Of a stretch of DNA of 57,042 nucleotides, positions 25,496-34,519 are shown in pieces. A program made the position numbers and the translations under genes. Origin of the DNA: Chloroflexota bacterium (GTDB lineage: Bacteria > Chloroflexota > Dehalococcoidia > Lucifugimonadales > Lucifugimonadaceae). The first letter of the stretch is position 1, and each line of letters starts with the position of its first letter. The DNA is taken from NCBI GenBank assembly GCA_013204555.1, contig JABMNO010000081.1:1-57042 (forward strand), read 5' to 3'. The notes under the pieces were generated by a model. That model worked only from the letters and a program-made list of their open reading frames with translations, ran no database searches and was not told the DNA's origin.

Positions 25496-26080
25496 ACTCA
25501 GTGAAGTCCGATCCTCAACGGTGCGGATAGACACCGGCTGAACCGACTGTCGGGTTGCAGCCGCGAAGATCGCCAGTACCGCAATCAGAATGAGGCCGAG
25601 CATTGATGGTCCAATCCTCAGGCCGGCGGCCTCAATACCGCCCAGTTGGACGGTGCTCGTGGGCGTCGAAAAAAGAGCCAACTCAGATCGTTTTGCAACA
25701 AACCGATTAGCGGCGGCCTCGACAAACGAGACCGTGGTGGAATCGTTGTGATCCCTCGCAAGGAACGTGATCGTCCGGCCGTTCTCCGATATCTGGGTGG
25801 AGAAGGGGGCCTTGAATTCAAATGCCACATGGTCGATTTCGTTGCTCAGGAAGCTGCCATCTGACTGTGTCGTAACCGTCTGAATCCTGGTCTCGGATAT
25901 AGACGGAGTCGGAATGTTCAAGCGGCTATCGAACGTGATGGACATTTGAGATTCAAAATAGTTGACGTCGGACGAGCTGTTCAAAGAGGTCAGCAGAAGA
26001 GCAATGGCCATGGCGGCCAGTGGAAACGCTAAGCCAATGAACGGTTTTTGATTTTTGAACAGGCGCTGTGCCACTGACAT
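25466..26080 (-). CDS. Two-span membrane protein, chain-length-determinant-like topology
   Basis: 204 residues. Membrane spans lie at ~13-33 and ~158-176, with an extracellular part between them made of beta-rich segments (SITFDSRLNIPTPSISETRI, FKAPFSTQISENGRTITFLA) and ending in EAAANRFVAKRSELALF before the second span. The two-span plan with an outer domain recalls Wzz/YveK-like polysaccharide copolymerases, but the protein is shorter and no signature was found, so the function is unknown. Its 3' end overlaps the convergent dehydratase gene by 30 bp. Confidence 0.65.
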   Translation of the reverse strand: MSVAQRLFKNQKPFIGLAFPLAAMAIALLLTSLNSSSDVNYFESQMSITFDSRLNIPTPSISETRIQTVTTQSDGSFLSNEIDHVAFEFKAPFSTQISENGRTITFLARDHNDSTTVSFVEAAANRFVAKRSELALFSTPTSTVQLGGIEAAGLRIGPSMLGLILIAVLAIFAAATRQSVQPVSIRTVEDRTSLSSRSGDDLRI

Positions 26081-26290
26081 CGGAGGCTCCCCGGTTTGCC
26101 CACATCATGAAGTATCGGTAGGTAAATCGTCGTCCGTACGCCAACGGGCTACTAGGAGGGTTACGGCGCGCAGTATCTGTGGGGTATCACCCATGGGGAG
26201 GGACCAACCAGCAACAGCAAGAGGGGTGTGCGAACATACCGCACCTGATAGCAATCTCATAAATCGCTCAACCCCACCGGAGACCACGAA

Positions 26291-27451
26291 ATGAAGATCA
26301 CAGACATCAAGCCATATCCAATCTGGGTTGGACGACGAAATCAGATGCTAGTGAAGGTAGAGACCGATTCAGGCATCTACGGATGGGGCGAGTCTGGGCT
26401 TTCAGGCAGAGAACTGGCGGTAGATGGCGCTGTGAAGCACTACGCCAATTTCCTTGTTGGCCGCGATCCAATGAAGATTGGCGCCGCATGGCAAGAGATG
26501 TACCGAAGTCAATATTTCGAGGGAGGCAGGGTTCTCACTGCCGCGATATCGGCCATCGATATTGCACTGCATGACATCAAAGGCAAAGCGCTTGGCGTCC
26601 CCGTTTATGACCTCCTTGGTGGCAAACAACGTGATTTCGTGCCGGGATTCGCCACTACCCAGGCACCTCCCGGGGACGAGATGATTGAGCAGGCGCAGAC
26701 GCTGATCGACGCAGGTTGGAAAGCGATGAGGCTGTCGTTCGCCAAAGGTGAAGGCGAAGGTGATCCCGCTGTATTTGAGCCGCGTGAGTCCATCGGCATC
26801 ACCGCCGACTGGTTCACCAAAGCTCGCAAAGAGCTTGGCGAGACTGTCGTCCTGGGCGTGGACTACCACCACAGGCTGAGCGTGGCGGAATCGGCATCGT
26901 TCATGAACAAGATGCCATCGGGAACGCTCGATTTCATTGAAGAGCCAATCCGGGACGAGTCACCGGAGGCTTACGAGGTCCTTCGCACCATGGTGGACAT
27001 CCCGTTTGCCATCGGTGAGGAGTTCGCCTCAAAGTGGCAGTTCCTTCCCTACATTGAGCGCGGCCTGACTAACTTCGTTCGCGTCGATATCTGCAACGTT
27101 GGCGGCTTCACAGAGGCGATGAAGGTAGCGGGCTGGGCTGAGGCGCACTACATCGACCTAATGCCGCACAACCCGCTTGGCCCGGTCTGCACGGCGGCCT
27201 CCGTCCACCTTGGCGCAGCGGTTCCCAACTTCTCCTGGTTGGAAGCCCGAGCAGGCGTGCTTGGCGACGACGGTCGCACCAACACAGACATCTTCCCGGA
27301 CCAGATCGAGCTAGAAGGCGCCATGTACCCGGTACCCACTGAACCCGGCCTTGGCGTAGACGTAAATGAAGACGCACTCAAGGCGTACCAGTTTGAGCAC
27401 TGGGAGCCACCACGGCTAATTCGCGAAGACGGCTCGTACACGAACGCGTAG
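26291..27451 (+). CDS. Enolase-superfamily dehydratase, galactonate dehydratase-like (paralog 1)
   Basis: 386 residues with GGAG upstream of the ATG. Capping domain (1-115) with GESGLSGREL and AIDIALHDIKGKALG. Barrel ligands: Asp in VDYHH with the catalytic His two residues on, Glu in FIEEPI, and Glu in IGEEFASKW. The second catalytic His is in MPHNPLGP. These match the DgoD-type arrangement, which forms 2-keto-3-deoxy acids from aldonates. It is 35 bp upstream of a close paralog with the same motifs, so the pair is a tandem duplication. Exact sugar acid unknown. Confidence 0.92.
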   Translation: MKITDIKPYPIWVGRRNQMLVKVETDSGIYGWGESGLSGRELAVDGAVKHYANFLVGRDPMKIGAAWQEMYRSQYFEGGRVLTAAISAIDIALHDIKGKALGVPVYDLLGGKQRDFVPGFATTQAPPGDEMIEQAQTLIDAGWKAMRLSFAKGEGEGDPAVFEPRESIGITADWFTKARKELGETVVLGVDYHHRLSVAESASFMNKMPSGTLDFIEEPIRDESPEAYEVLRTMVDIPFAIGEEFASKWQFLPYIERGLTNFVRVDICNVGGFTEAMKVAGWAEAHYIDLMPHNPLGPVCTAASVHLGAAVPNFSWLEARAGVLGDDGRTNTDIFPDQIELEGAMYPVPTEPGLGVDVNEDALKAYQFEHWEPPRLIREDGSYTNA

Positions 27452-27486
27452 ACGATCATTCAACCCTGATATAGGAACCAACTTTC

Positions 27487-28644
27487 ATGAAGATCACAGC
27501 AATCAAGTCTTACCCGGCATGGTCCGTGTGGCGGAACGTCTATCTGGTCAAGATCGAGACCGACGAAGGGATCTATGGCTGGGGTGAGGGCGGCACTGCG
27601 TGGCGCGAGCTTGGCATGAAGGGGGTGGTGGATCACCTGAGCCAGTGGGTGATTGGGAAGGACCCGATGGAAGTTGGACGGCTCTGGCAGGAGATGTACC
27701 GATCGGCGTATTTCGAGGGAGGCCGTGTGGTTACTGGCGCGATGTCTGCGATAGACATTGCGTTGTACGACATCATTGGCAAAAAGTTGGGCGTCCCTGT
27801 GTACCAACTTCTGGGTGGCAGACAGCGGGAGTGGGTTCCGTGTTTCGCCACGACAAGCGGTGTAGACGCCGAGGAGATGCTGGCAAGCGCGCAGTCGCTG
27901 GCTGACGATGGTTGGGAGTGCATGCGACTCCGAGTCGTGCCCGAATTCGAGGAGGGAAATATCTTCGAGCCGCGCCTGGATATCCCGCTGCAAGTTGACG
28001 CCCTGATCCGGGCTCGCGAGCAACTTGGCCGAGAGATCAGGATCGGGATCGACTACCACCACAGGCTGAGCGTTGCGGAAACCGCGACGTTCTGTCAGTC
28101 GATGCCTCCCGGCACGCTGGACTTCCTGGAGGAGCCCATTCGCGACGAGACTGTCGGCGCATACGAGGCGCTACGCCAGATGACTCCGGTTCCGTTCGCG
28201 CTGGGCGAGGAGTTCTCTTCAAAGTGGCAGTTCCTGCCGTTCATCGAAAAAGGGCTGACCAACTACGCACGCGTGGACCTTGGAATCGTTGGCGGATTCA
28301 CAGAAGCTCAGAAGGTGGCTGGCTGGGCTGAAGCTCACTATATAGACCTGATGCCACACAACCCGCTTGGCCCCATCAACACGGCCGCAAGCGCACACCT
28401 GGCAATGGCCACCCCCAACTTCGCATGGCTGGAGATGTTCCAGCGGTCCGAGGAGGCTGAACTGGAGGCCGACAAACTCTACCCGGGTAATTTCAGGGCA
28501 CGGGGCGGACGAATGGAAGTTCCGGCCCTGCCGGGGCTTGGTATAGACGTTGACGAAGACGCCATTGCCAACAGCCCGATGCATCCGGACGACTGGATCA
28601 CCACCCGCCTTCGCCGCAGAGATGGTTCCGTCCAGAACTGGTAA
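27487..28644 (+). CDS. Enolase-superfamily dehydratase, galactonate dehydratase-like (paralog 2)
   Basis: 385 residues; AGGA precedes the ATG. Same motif set as its upstream neighbour: IDYHHRLSVAE, FLEEPIRDE, LGEEFSSKWQFLP and MPHNPLGP. Overall similarity to the 26291 protein is high along the whole length by eye, with changes concentrated at residues ~140-165 and ~315-350, where substrate-contacting loops of the capping and barrel ends lie. The pair may cover two related sugar acids. Short gap (35 bp) and same strand indicate one operon. Confidence 0.92.
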   Translation: MKITAIKSYPAWSVWRNVYLVKIETDEGIYGWGEGGTAWRELGMKGVVDHLSQWVIGKDPMEVGRLWQEMYRSAYFEGGRVVTGAMSAIDIALYDIIGKKLGVPVYQLLGGRQREWVPCFATTSGVDAEEMLASAQSLADDGWECMRLRVVPEFEEGNIFEPRLDIPLQVDALIRAREQLGREIRIGIDYHHRLSVAETATFCQSMPPGTLDFLEEPIRDETVGAYEALRQMTPVPFALGEEFSSKWQFLPFIEKGLTNYARVDLGIVGGFTEAQKVAGWAEAHYIDLMPHNPLGPINTAASAHLAMATPNFAWLEMFQRSEEAELEADKLYPGNFRARGGRMEVPALPGLGIDVDEDAIANSPMHPDDWITTRLRRRDGSVQNW

Positions 28645-28709
28645 GCTCTGGACCATGCAAAGCGGCGCAAATATCAACAAATAGTGAAGCCGTTTTGGAC
28701 TGGAACGGT

Positions 28710-29000
28710 ATGCGATTTGATGGCGAGGAATTTGAATATCGCCTTGGCATGGCGGTTCTGTGGGTTGTAGCCGTATTGCTTGTCTTGATTCTCGCCGTTT
28801 TCCATGGCGTCGCGATCAGCTTTCTGGTGCCCGCGTGGTTCGAATTGGACATCGTAAGCAGAGGCTTCGCGTTTGTGCTGGTGGGTGGCTTTTGTGTCTT
28901 TGCGGACATTGCTAACTACCGCTACGTCAAAGGCCGCATGGACAGCTCCCGATGGACCGCCGAAAGCAAACGCGAACACGAATCACGGAATACTCAGTGA
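28710..29000 (+). CDS. Small two-span membrane protein
   Basis: 96 residues from ATG 28710; a TTG at 28695 is a possible alternative start. Hydrophobic runs at ~15-38 (VLWVVAVLLVLILAVFHGVA) and ~50-66 (FAFVLVGGFCVFADIA) flank a short loop, with a charged tail. No family recognised. It follows the dehydratase pair on the same strand and could be cotranscribed. Confidence 0.55.
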   Translation: MRFDGEEFEYRLGMAVLWVVAVLLVLILAVFHGVAISFLVPAWFELDIVSRGFAFVLVGGFCVFADIANYRYVKGRMDSSRWTAESKREHESRNTQ

Positions 29001-29068
29001 CGTTACACGGGGCTACTTTTCATAGCGAATAACGGCGTCATGCCTATCGCGTCGATTCCGATTGCGTC

Positions 29069-30004
29069 ATGATCGCACCTCCAAGATTTGCCTCACATCG
29101 GGAGCACGTTTCGCTTCTTGGTGATGTCGAATTCTGGTGGCCGTACGTTGACGAGATTTTGGGACGACACGGTTTGTCCGACGCTGGACTGGAGCCAAAG
29201 GCGGGGTTCAACCCGACCTACCCGACATTCCTCTGTGGCGACGTCGTTGTGAAGATGTTTGGCTTCTCACGGTCGTGGCGCGCTAGCGTCGCTGCCGAGC
29301 GCTCCGCTCAAGACTTGCTCGCAACCGACCCGGAGATCGCAGCACCCAGCCGGGTGGCGGAGGGGCGGTTGTACGACGACGCCAACGCCCCATGGCCATA
29401 CCTGATCTCCACCCGAGTACCGGGAGTAGCTGCAAGACATGCCGGATTGTCAGCCGAACAAATGCCTTCGATCGCGGCGGAGTTGGGGACGCAGGTACGC
29501 CGGATACATGCGCTTCAACCGTTGGGAGTCGCCACACATGCCGACTGGCAGACGCTGAACATCACAGGGGCCGCTAAGCAAAGTTCGCTACCGCCTCATC
29601 TGACCGAACAGATAGACGATTACCTCACTCGGCTCGGGCCCTTCGATAACGTCTTCACTCACGGCGATATCGTCCAGGCTCACGTATTCGTTAAGAACGG
29701 TCGCCTCACCGGGATCATTGACTGGGGTGACGCCATGGTGGCCGACCGGCACTATGAGGTTATCCAGATCTATCGCGATATGTTCGGGTGCGATAAGGCG
29801 CTACTGAAGGTGTTCCTGGAGGCCAGTAACTGGCCGGTCGATGACGACTTTTCTCGCAAGGCTCTCAGTCTTGCGCTTCACCGCCAGGCGGTCGGTCTTG
29901 CCCAGCATCACACAATGGACGTATTTGAGCCCATCGCGGCAATGTTCCCGTTGCAAGATATCGGCACTCTGGATGAACTCGCGAGCGAGCTTTTCGCTAT
30001 CTAG
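29069..30004 (+). CDS. Aminoglycoside-phosphotransferase-like (APH) kinase
   Basis: 311 residues with a protein-kinase-like APH fold. An N-terminal lobe has VVVKMFGF (the ATP-binding lysine strand). The catalytic segment THGDIVQAHVFVKNGRLTGIIDWGDA holds the Brenner HGD and the metal-binding IDWGD. The asparagine usual after HGD is replaced by His (QAHVFV), a variant seen in this superfamily. The substrate is a small molecule of unknown type; resistance should not be assumed. It stands alone, convergent with the HAD gene. Confidence 0.85.
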   Translation: MIAPPRFASHREHVSLLGDVEFWWPYVDEILGRHGLSDAGLEPKAGFNPTYPTFLCGDVVVKMFGFSRSWRASVAAERSAQDLLATDPEIAAPSRVAEGRLYDDANAPWPYLISTRVPGVAARHAGLSAEQMPSIAAELGTQVRRIHALQPLGVATHADWQTLNITGAAKQSSLPPHLTEQIDDYLTRLGPFDNVFTHGDIVQAHVFVKNGRLTGIIDWGDAMVADRHYEVIQIYRDMFGCDKALLKVFLEASNWPVDDDFSRKALSLALHRQAVGLAQHHTMDVFEPIAAMFPLQDIGTLDELASELFAI

Positions 30005-30029
30005 ATCAGGTCTCTTCGTGGCCTATGCC

Positions 30030-30719
30030 TTAGTACCCATCCAGGATCGCTGGAATTTCAGACAGTGACCGGATTTCATGGTCAGGTTGAATGTCAGATT
30101 CGTTCTCAACTCCATTGGCATTGAGCCAGACACTCACCGCCCCAACGCTGTTGGCTCCTTGGACATCATTGGTCAGGGAATCCCCAACGTGCATCATCTC
30201 AGTGATGTTGCATCCGGCAAGATTGGCCGCGAATTCAAAAATCTCCGGACCCGGTTTGAACAGGCCAATATCCTGCGCTATTACGATGAAATCTAATTGT
30301 GCGTCGGATCCGAAGCGGGCTGGTGTGCTGTTGCCATTCGTTATCTCGCCAACCTTGAAACGTTTGCTCAACTCTGCCAATACCGGCTCAGCCTCCGGAA
30401 ATAGCTTTCCAACCTCACGAACCACTTCAAAATAGTAATCAGTGAGGGTATTACCATCTTTTTGAGGATCCAAACCGGCAATCCCCGCAACCTGATGAAA
30501 AGACTTCCGGCGGATGTCCTCAACGGTGATATTGAGTCCAATCGGCCCCTCATCGAGTTCGATTGCGTCTCGGATCGCTATGACCTCCTCCACGCTGAGA
30601 GGAGATGGTGATCCCGTTATCTTTTCGAGAAACTCGAGCGTGAGGCGGATGGCATCACGGGATATACCAGTGAACGACCAGAGTGTGTCATCGCCGTCGA
30701 ATGAAACAGCCTTAATCAT
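30030..30719 (-). CDS. HAD-superfamily hydrolase
   Basis: 229 residues. HAD motifs in order: FDGDDTLW (nucleophile and acid/base Asp) at 8-15, ITNGNS near 130 for motif II, LFKPGPEIF (motif III Lys) and HVGDSLTNDVQGA (motif IV). The helical cap between motifs I and II indicates a subclass I phosphatase/dehalogenase-type enzyme acting on small phosphorylated metabolites (inference). Third gene of a minus-strand unit with MFS and SDR genes; the gap to the SDR stop is 13 bp. Confidence 0.88.
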   Translation of the reverse strand: MIKAVSFDGDDTLWSFTGISRDAIRLTLEFLEKITGSPSPLSVEEVIAIRDAIELDEGPIGLNITVEDIRRKSFHQVAGIAGLDPQKDGNTLTDYYFEVVREVGKLFPEAEPVLAELSKRFKVGEITNGNSTPARFGSDAQLDFIVIAQDIGLFKPGPEIFEFAANLAGCNITEMMHVGDSLTNDVQGANSVGAVSVWLNANGVENESDIQPDHEIRSLSEIPAILDGY

Positions 30720-30732
30720 TCGGCGATCCGGG

Positions 30733-31485
30733 TTACCCTCGACCGATGTATAGCTGCCCCACGGGGAGGACGCTCATCTCCAGCGTGTTCACGCTTGGCG
30801 GTAGCGTTGCCATGTAGAGCGCGGCTCTTGCCATGTCCGCAGTTTCCACCTGCGGTTCTGGCCCCATATCAAGCCCGCTGGCAGGACTACCTCCAGAGGC
30901 GACGCGGCGTTCGACAGCAACGTTGCCCGGATTAAGTTGACCGCATGAGATACCAAACTCACGCCCATCCAGCGCTGTGCACTGCGTGAGACCCCAGAGG
31001 GCGTGCTTGCTGGTGGTGTAGGGCGCAGAGAACTGCCGAGCTCGATTTGAGGCGATACTGCCGATATTGATGATCCTTCCGCCGCCCGCGTCCTTCATGA
31101 TCTTGAAGGCTTCTCGCGTGCAGAGGAACGGCCCAATAACGTTCACGGACAGGACGCCGGCAAACGTCTCCAGCGTGAGTTCATCGATACGTCCACCATC
31201 GAACCGGCCAGAGTTGTTGACGAGAATATCTAATCTGCCAAACCGCTCCATGGTCGATTGGAACAGACGCTTGACGGCCGCTTCATCGGTCACGTCAGTC
31301 TGCACTGTCAGCACATCAGAACCGGTTGATGCGGTGATCTCGTTGGCGGTCGCAGTGAGTCGTTCGGCGTCTCTGGCGGCAATAACGATGGAACTGCCTT
31401 CACCAGCTAAGGCCGTCGCAATCCCTTTCCCGATGCCACTTCCGCCACCTGTAATGATTGACACCTTGCCATCAAGCTGTCCCAT
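30733..31485 (-). CDS. Short-chain dehydrogenase/reductase
   Basis: 250 residues from ATG 31485, with GGAG seven bases upstream. Rossmann signature TGGGSGIGKGIA at the N terminus, NNSG motif (LVNNSGRF), catalytic Ser in NIGSIA and Y-x-x-x-K in YTTSKHALWG. The PGNVAVE segment after the active site fits the classical family. Substrate unknown. It starts 1 bp after the transporter stop, so translation is likely coupled. Confidence 0.93.
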   Translation of the reverse strand: MGQLDGKVSIITGGGSGIGKGIATALAGEGSSIVIAARDAERLTATANEITASTGSDVLTVQTDVTDEAAVKRLFQSTMERFGRLDILVNNSGRFDGGRIDELTLETFAGVLSVNVIGPFLCTREAFKIMKDAGGGRIINIGSIASNRARQFSAPYTTSKHALWGLTQCTALDGREFGISCGQLNPGNVAVERRVASGGSPASGLDMGPEPQVETADMARAALYMATLPPSVNTLEMSVLPVGQLYIGRG

Positions 31486-31486
31486 C

Positions 31487-33052
31487 TCAGTCTCCGGTGT
31501 GCCCCGAGGACGATTGGCTCTCTGTTGAGTAGTCGTTACTGGTGGGGGTGTTTGCAACGGCCGGAGCAGCAGTCCGATGGGCATGCCCGCGAGAGGCCAG
31601 TTCCGGATTTCTGGTTTTCATGGCAGCGATAATCGAAAGGAATGACACTCCAGCGAAGGCAAGGAATGCTATGCGCATCCCAGAGACGAAAGCTGCTTTC
31701 TCCTCTGCCCCGCCCCCGTCTTTGATCGCGCCAAGATCGGCGTCAAGGCCATTGGAGGTCATTACTCCTACCACGATGGCCGTCGCGACTGCGATGGCGA
31801 TTGCTGAGGCGGTGTTGCGCACCAGATTAATAAATGCGGATACGACCCCGAATGATTGGGACTGAACAGCGCTGATCGCCGCACTCATATTTGGGGCGAC
31901 CCAGAGCCCCATACCAAGGCCGGTTCCGAGAAGAGCAGGCATGATGATGTAAAGCTCCGACTCCTCATTCAGCGACGCCAGCACCAGTCCAGACAGCGTG
32001 ACGAGGGTCAAACCCGCCACCGTGAACGGTTTTACGCCGATCTTGTCGGACAATCGCCCGCTGATCGAACCCATAATCGCGAATCCAACCGCGCCGGGGA
32101 TCAATATCGGCCCCATTTCGCTTGGAGAGTACCCACGAACTCCCTGCAAATAGAACGGCATCAGGAAAAACCACGGTGAACTTCCCACGAATCCCAGGAA
32201 TCGAGCGGTGATGGCCCAAGAGAATTGCGTCTTCTTGAACATCCGCAAGTCGAACATCGGAACCGCTATTCGGGACTCTCGCCGGATGAATAGATACAGG
32301 AGGATAGCCGTGAAGCCAAACGCCGGACCAATGATTAGGGGATGTAGATCCGTGCTAAATGTGGCAGCCAGTATCAGGGTTGTCAGCGCAACGGCGGATA
32401 TCACCGCCCCAGTCCAGTCGTAGCCCCTCACTGACCCTTTGCGAGGCATCCCAATCTTGCTCTCATCCAGGATAATCGCGGCCCATGTAACTGATACGGC
32501 GGTCCCAATTGCCAGGAGGACGAAGAATGATCGCCAACCAAGGGTATCAACCATGGAACCGGCAACTAGGGGACCAGCAATTGATCCTAGTCCAACGGCC
32601 GAGGTAATTAAGCCCATTCCCTTGCCGCGCTCTTCAGCCGGAAATACCACAGCCACAATCGCCATGCCGTTGGCCATCACGATGGCCGCACCAATGGCAG
32701 AGACGATGCGAGCAGTAACGAGGAAGGAAATTTCCGGTGCGGCAGCGGCTCCCGCGGCGCCAATTGAGTAGAGGATTCCTCCAGCAATAAACGACCGCTT
32801 ACGACCCACCAGATCTGAGATGCCACCCACGGGGAGTAAGACGGCGCTAATCGCGATCGAAAAACCCAGTGCGATGAGTGACGCCTTACCTAGCGCCAGC
32901 CCGAACTCATCGGCGATCGTCGGGATGGCAACGCCTGTCCCACCGAAGTCCATGACGCCGAAGAAGAGTCCCAACGCCATCACTGAGAACGCCTTCCACT
33001 TGTAATTGTCGGAAGGCGCGATAGTCGGTATTGGCGTTATAGGTTGAGTCAT
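31487..33052 (-). CDS. MFS drug/solute exporter, DHA2-like
   Basis: 521 residues from ATG 33052; upstream codons in frame lack similarity. About fourteen hydrophobic spans are visible. The signature loops are present: SDLVGRKR between spans 2 and 3, the RIVSAIGAAIVMANGMAIV stretch, and RLSDKIGVKP in the second half. The DHA2 group exports diverse small molecules by proton antiport. The C-terminal ~45 residues are hydrophilic and Ser/Thr-rich. First gene of the MFS-SDR-HAD unit, divergent from the hydroxyacid dehydrogenase gene. Confidence 0.9.
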   Translation of the reverse strand: MTQPITPIPTIAPSDNYKWKAFSVMALGLFFGVMDFGGTGVAIPTIADEFGLALGKASLIALGFSIAISAVLLPVGGISDLVGRKRSFIAGGILYSIGAAGAAAAPEISFLVTARIVSAIGAAIVMANGMAIVAVVFPAEERGKGMGLITSAVGLGSIAGPLVAGSMVDTLGWRSFFVLLAIGTAVSVTWAAIILDESKIGMPRKGSVRGYDWTGAVISAVALTTLILAATFSTDLHPLIIGPAFGFTAILLYLFIRRESRIAVPMFDLRMFKKTQFSWAITARFLGFVGSSPWFFLMPFYLQGVRGYSPSEMGPILIPGAVGFAIMGSISGRLSDKIGVKPFTVAGLTLVTLSGLVLASLNEESELYIIMPALLGTGLGMGLWVAPNMSAAISAVQSQSFGVVSAFINLVRNTASAIAIAVATAIVVGVMTSNGLDADLGAIKDGGGAEEKAAFVSGMRIAFLAFAGVSFLSIIAAMKTRNPELASRGHAHRTAAPAVANTPTSNDYSTESQSSSGHTGD

Positions 33053-33181
33053 ACTTACTGTGTGATGCGCAGCGACGGATCCCGGACCGCACCGCGTACG
33101 TGGTCCCATTCTCAAGACCAGTGTGCATGAATTGGCCTATGCTACACGTTCCCGACCCGATTCCGGCAGTTCAATACAGGA

Positions 33182-34252
33182 GTGTTCGACCTGATTTCGC
33201 AGGCCTTTGACCGCCCTCTCAACGTCCTTCAGATGGCTCGGCCACCCAATATAGAAGATGGATTAAGAGAACAAGATGCGGCAGAACCTGGAGCGCACAG
33301 ACCGTTAGAAGACATCGTGACGGCACCCGTCAGTTGGTCGTACGCGGACCCGGACGATAAGGCCGCTATCGTCAAGGCTCTGACCGGCCAGGATGTGCTT
33401 GTAGGAGCTGTATTCACTCGTGAAATGGGTCTTTCCGCAGATAGTCTGAAGATGATCGCACTCCCCGCGGCTGGCTTCGAGAAGATCGCATCTGACGCAG
33501 TTCCGGAAGGGTGCGTTGTGGTGAATGCCTATGAGCATGAAGCGCCAATTGCGGAATGGGTGATGATGGCCGCAGAGGTGCTTGACCACGAAGTGCTCAA
33601 GGCCGACCGACTGCTTCGACAGAACGATTGGGGGATGTGGATATTCCGCCGACCACCCTACCGAGAACTGTTTGGCAGAACGATGGGCGTAATTGGCCTG
33701 GGCCACATTGGACGACGCGTCCTCAAACTTGCGCGGGCCTACGATATGCGGCTTATTGCGGTTACCAGAACCCCGCCATCTGCAGACGAAGCACGTGAGA
33801 TGGGTCTTGCATGGGTTGGCGATCAGAGCCAACTAGGCGACCTTATGTCCGAGGCCGACTTTATTGCCGTGACCACTCCCCAGTTGCCGAGCACCGAGGG
33901 GCTTGTGGGCGAGCATGAAATCTCGCTGATGAAGCCTGACGCCTACATCATCAATCCGGCCAGGGGGCCCATCATCGAAGAGACGGCGCTGTACGAGGCG
34001 TTGCGTGACCGACGAATTGGCGGGGCAGCGATTGATGTCTGGTGGACCTACCCATCAGGACCCAACGACCATACGACTCGGCCTTCGAAATATCCGTTCC
34101 ATGAGTTGGACAACGTCCTGATGACGCCGCACATATCTGGTGGAACGTACGGCACTTCAGAACGTCGATCGAGAATCGTCGCCGAAAACATTGATCGGTT
34201 CCACCGAGGGGAACCGCTCATCAATGTTGTATCTGAGCTTTCCCGAGTTTAG
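33182..34252 (+). CDS. D-isomer-specific 2-hydroxyacid dehydrogenase
   Basis: 356 residues from GTG 33182; ATG 33233 is an alternative, but LNVLQMARPP just before it looks like the first strand of the catalytic domain. NAD-binding GVIGLGHIGRRV near 172-183. The catalytic Arg in INPARGPIIEE is near 264 and His in MTPHISGGTYG near 318. These enzymes interconvert 2-hydroxy and 2-keto acids. The SGG-x-x-GTSERR end is slightly unlike the usual TPH-I-A/G pattern. It converges with a possible small ORF. Confidence 0.9.
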   Translation: MFDLISQAFDRPLNVLQMARPPNIEDGLREQDAAEPGAHRPLEDIVTAPVSWSYADPDDKAAIVKALTGQDVLVGAVFTREMGLSADSLKMIALPAAGFEKIASDAVPEGCVVVNAYEHEAPIAEWVMMAAEVLDHEVLKADRLLRQNDWGMWIFRRPPYRELFGRTMGVIGLGHIGRRVLKLARAYDMRLIAVTRTPPSADEAREMGLAWVGDQSQLGDLMSEADFIAVTTPQLPSTEGLVGEHEISLMKPDAYIINPARGPIIEETALYEALRDRRIGGAAIDVWWTYPSGPNDHTTRPSKYPFHELDNVLMTPHISGGTYGTSERRSRIVAENIDRFHRGEPLINVVSELSRV

Positions 34253-34404
34253 GCAGCCAAGACTGGAGTTGGCTGCTCTTCGAAGAAGACGAATCCGTCG
34301 AACGGAACCGGAAGGCAGAATGTCAGAAGCTCAGGTAATGACAGGCGGGGCTCTGCTTGAACCGCATCATCATCGTGTATGCCATCGCTCTGCATCGTGT
34401 TCAT
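34249..34404 (-). CDS. Possible small protein of 51 residues
   Basis: ATG 34404 has a strong GGGGAG six bases upstream, the main reason to list it. The product begins MNTMQSDGIHDDDAVQAEPR and ends LPVPFDGFVFFEEQPTPVLAA, with no signal or membrane span and no recognised family. It overlaps the convergent dehydrogenase stop by 4 bp. It could be chance. The rest of 34405-34519 shows nothing. Confidence 0.3.
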   Translation of the reverse strand: MNTMQSDGIHDDDAVQAEPRLSLPELLTFCLPVPFDGFVFFEEQPTPVLAA

Positions 34405-34519
34405 TTCATTCTCCCCGTTGTGTGTGACCTCCACTCTCAGGCCCAAAACGAGATTAGGAAATAGGACTTACGACGCGTGGTGATGTCTCAGAATCGACAG
34501 ATGCCGTGGGTCATGGCGA

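Noticed and set aside
29069..30004. Antibiotic resistance gene
   Set aside because: The APH fold is clear, but substrate specificity is not readable and the gene context is metabolic.
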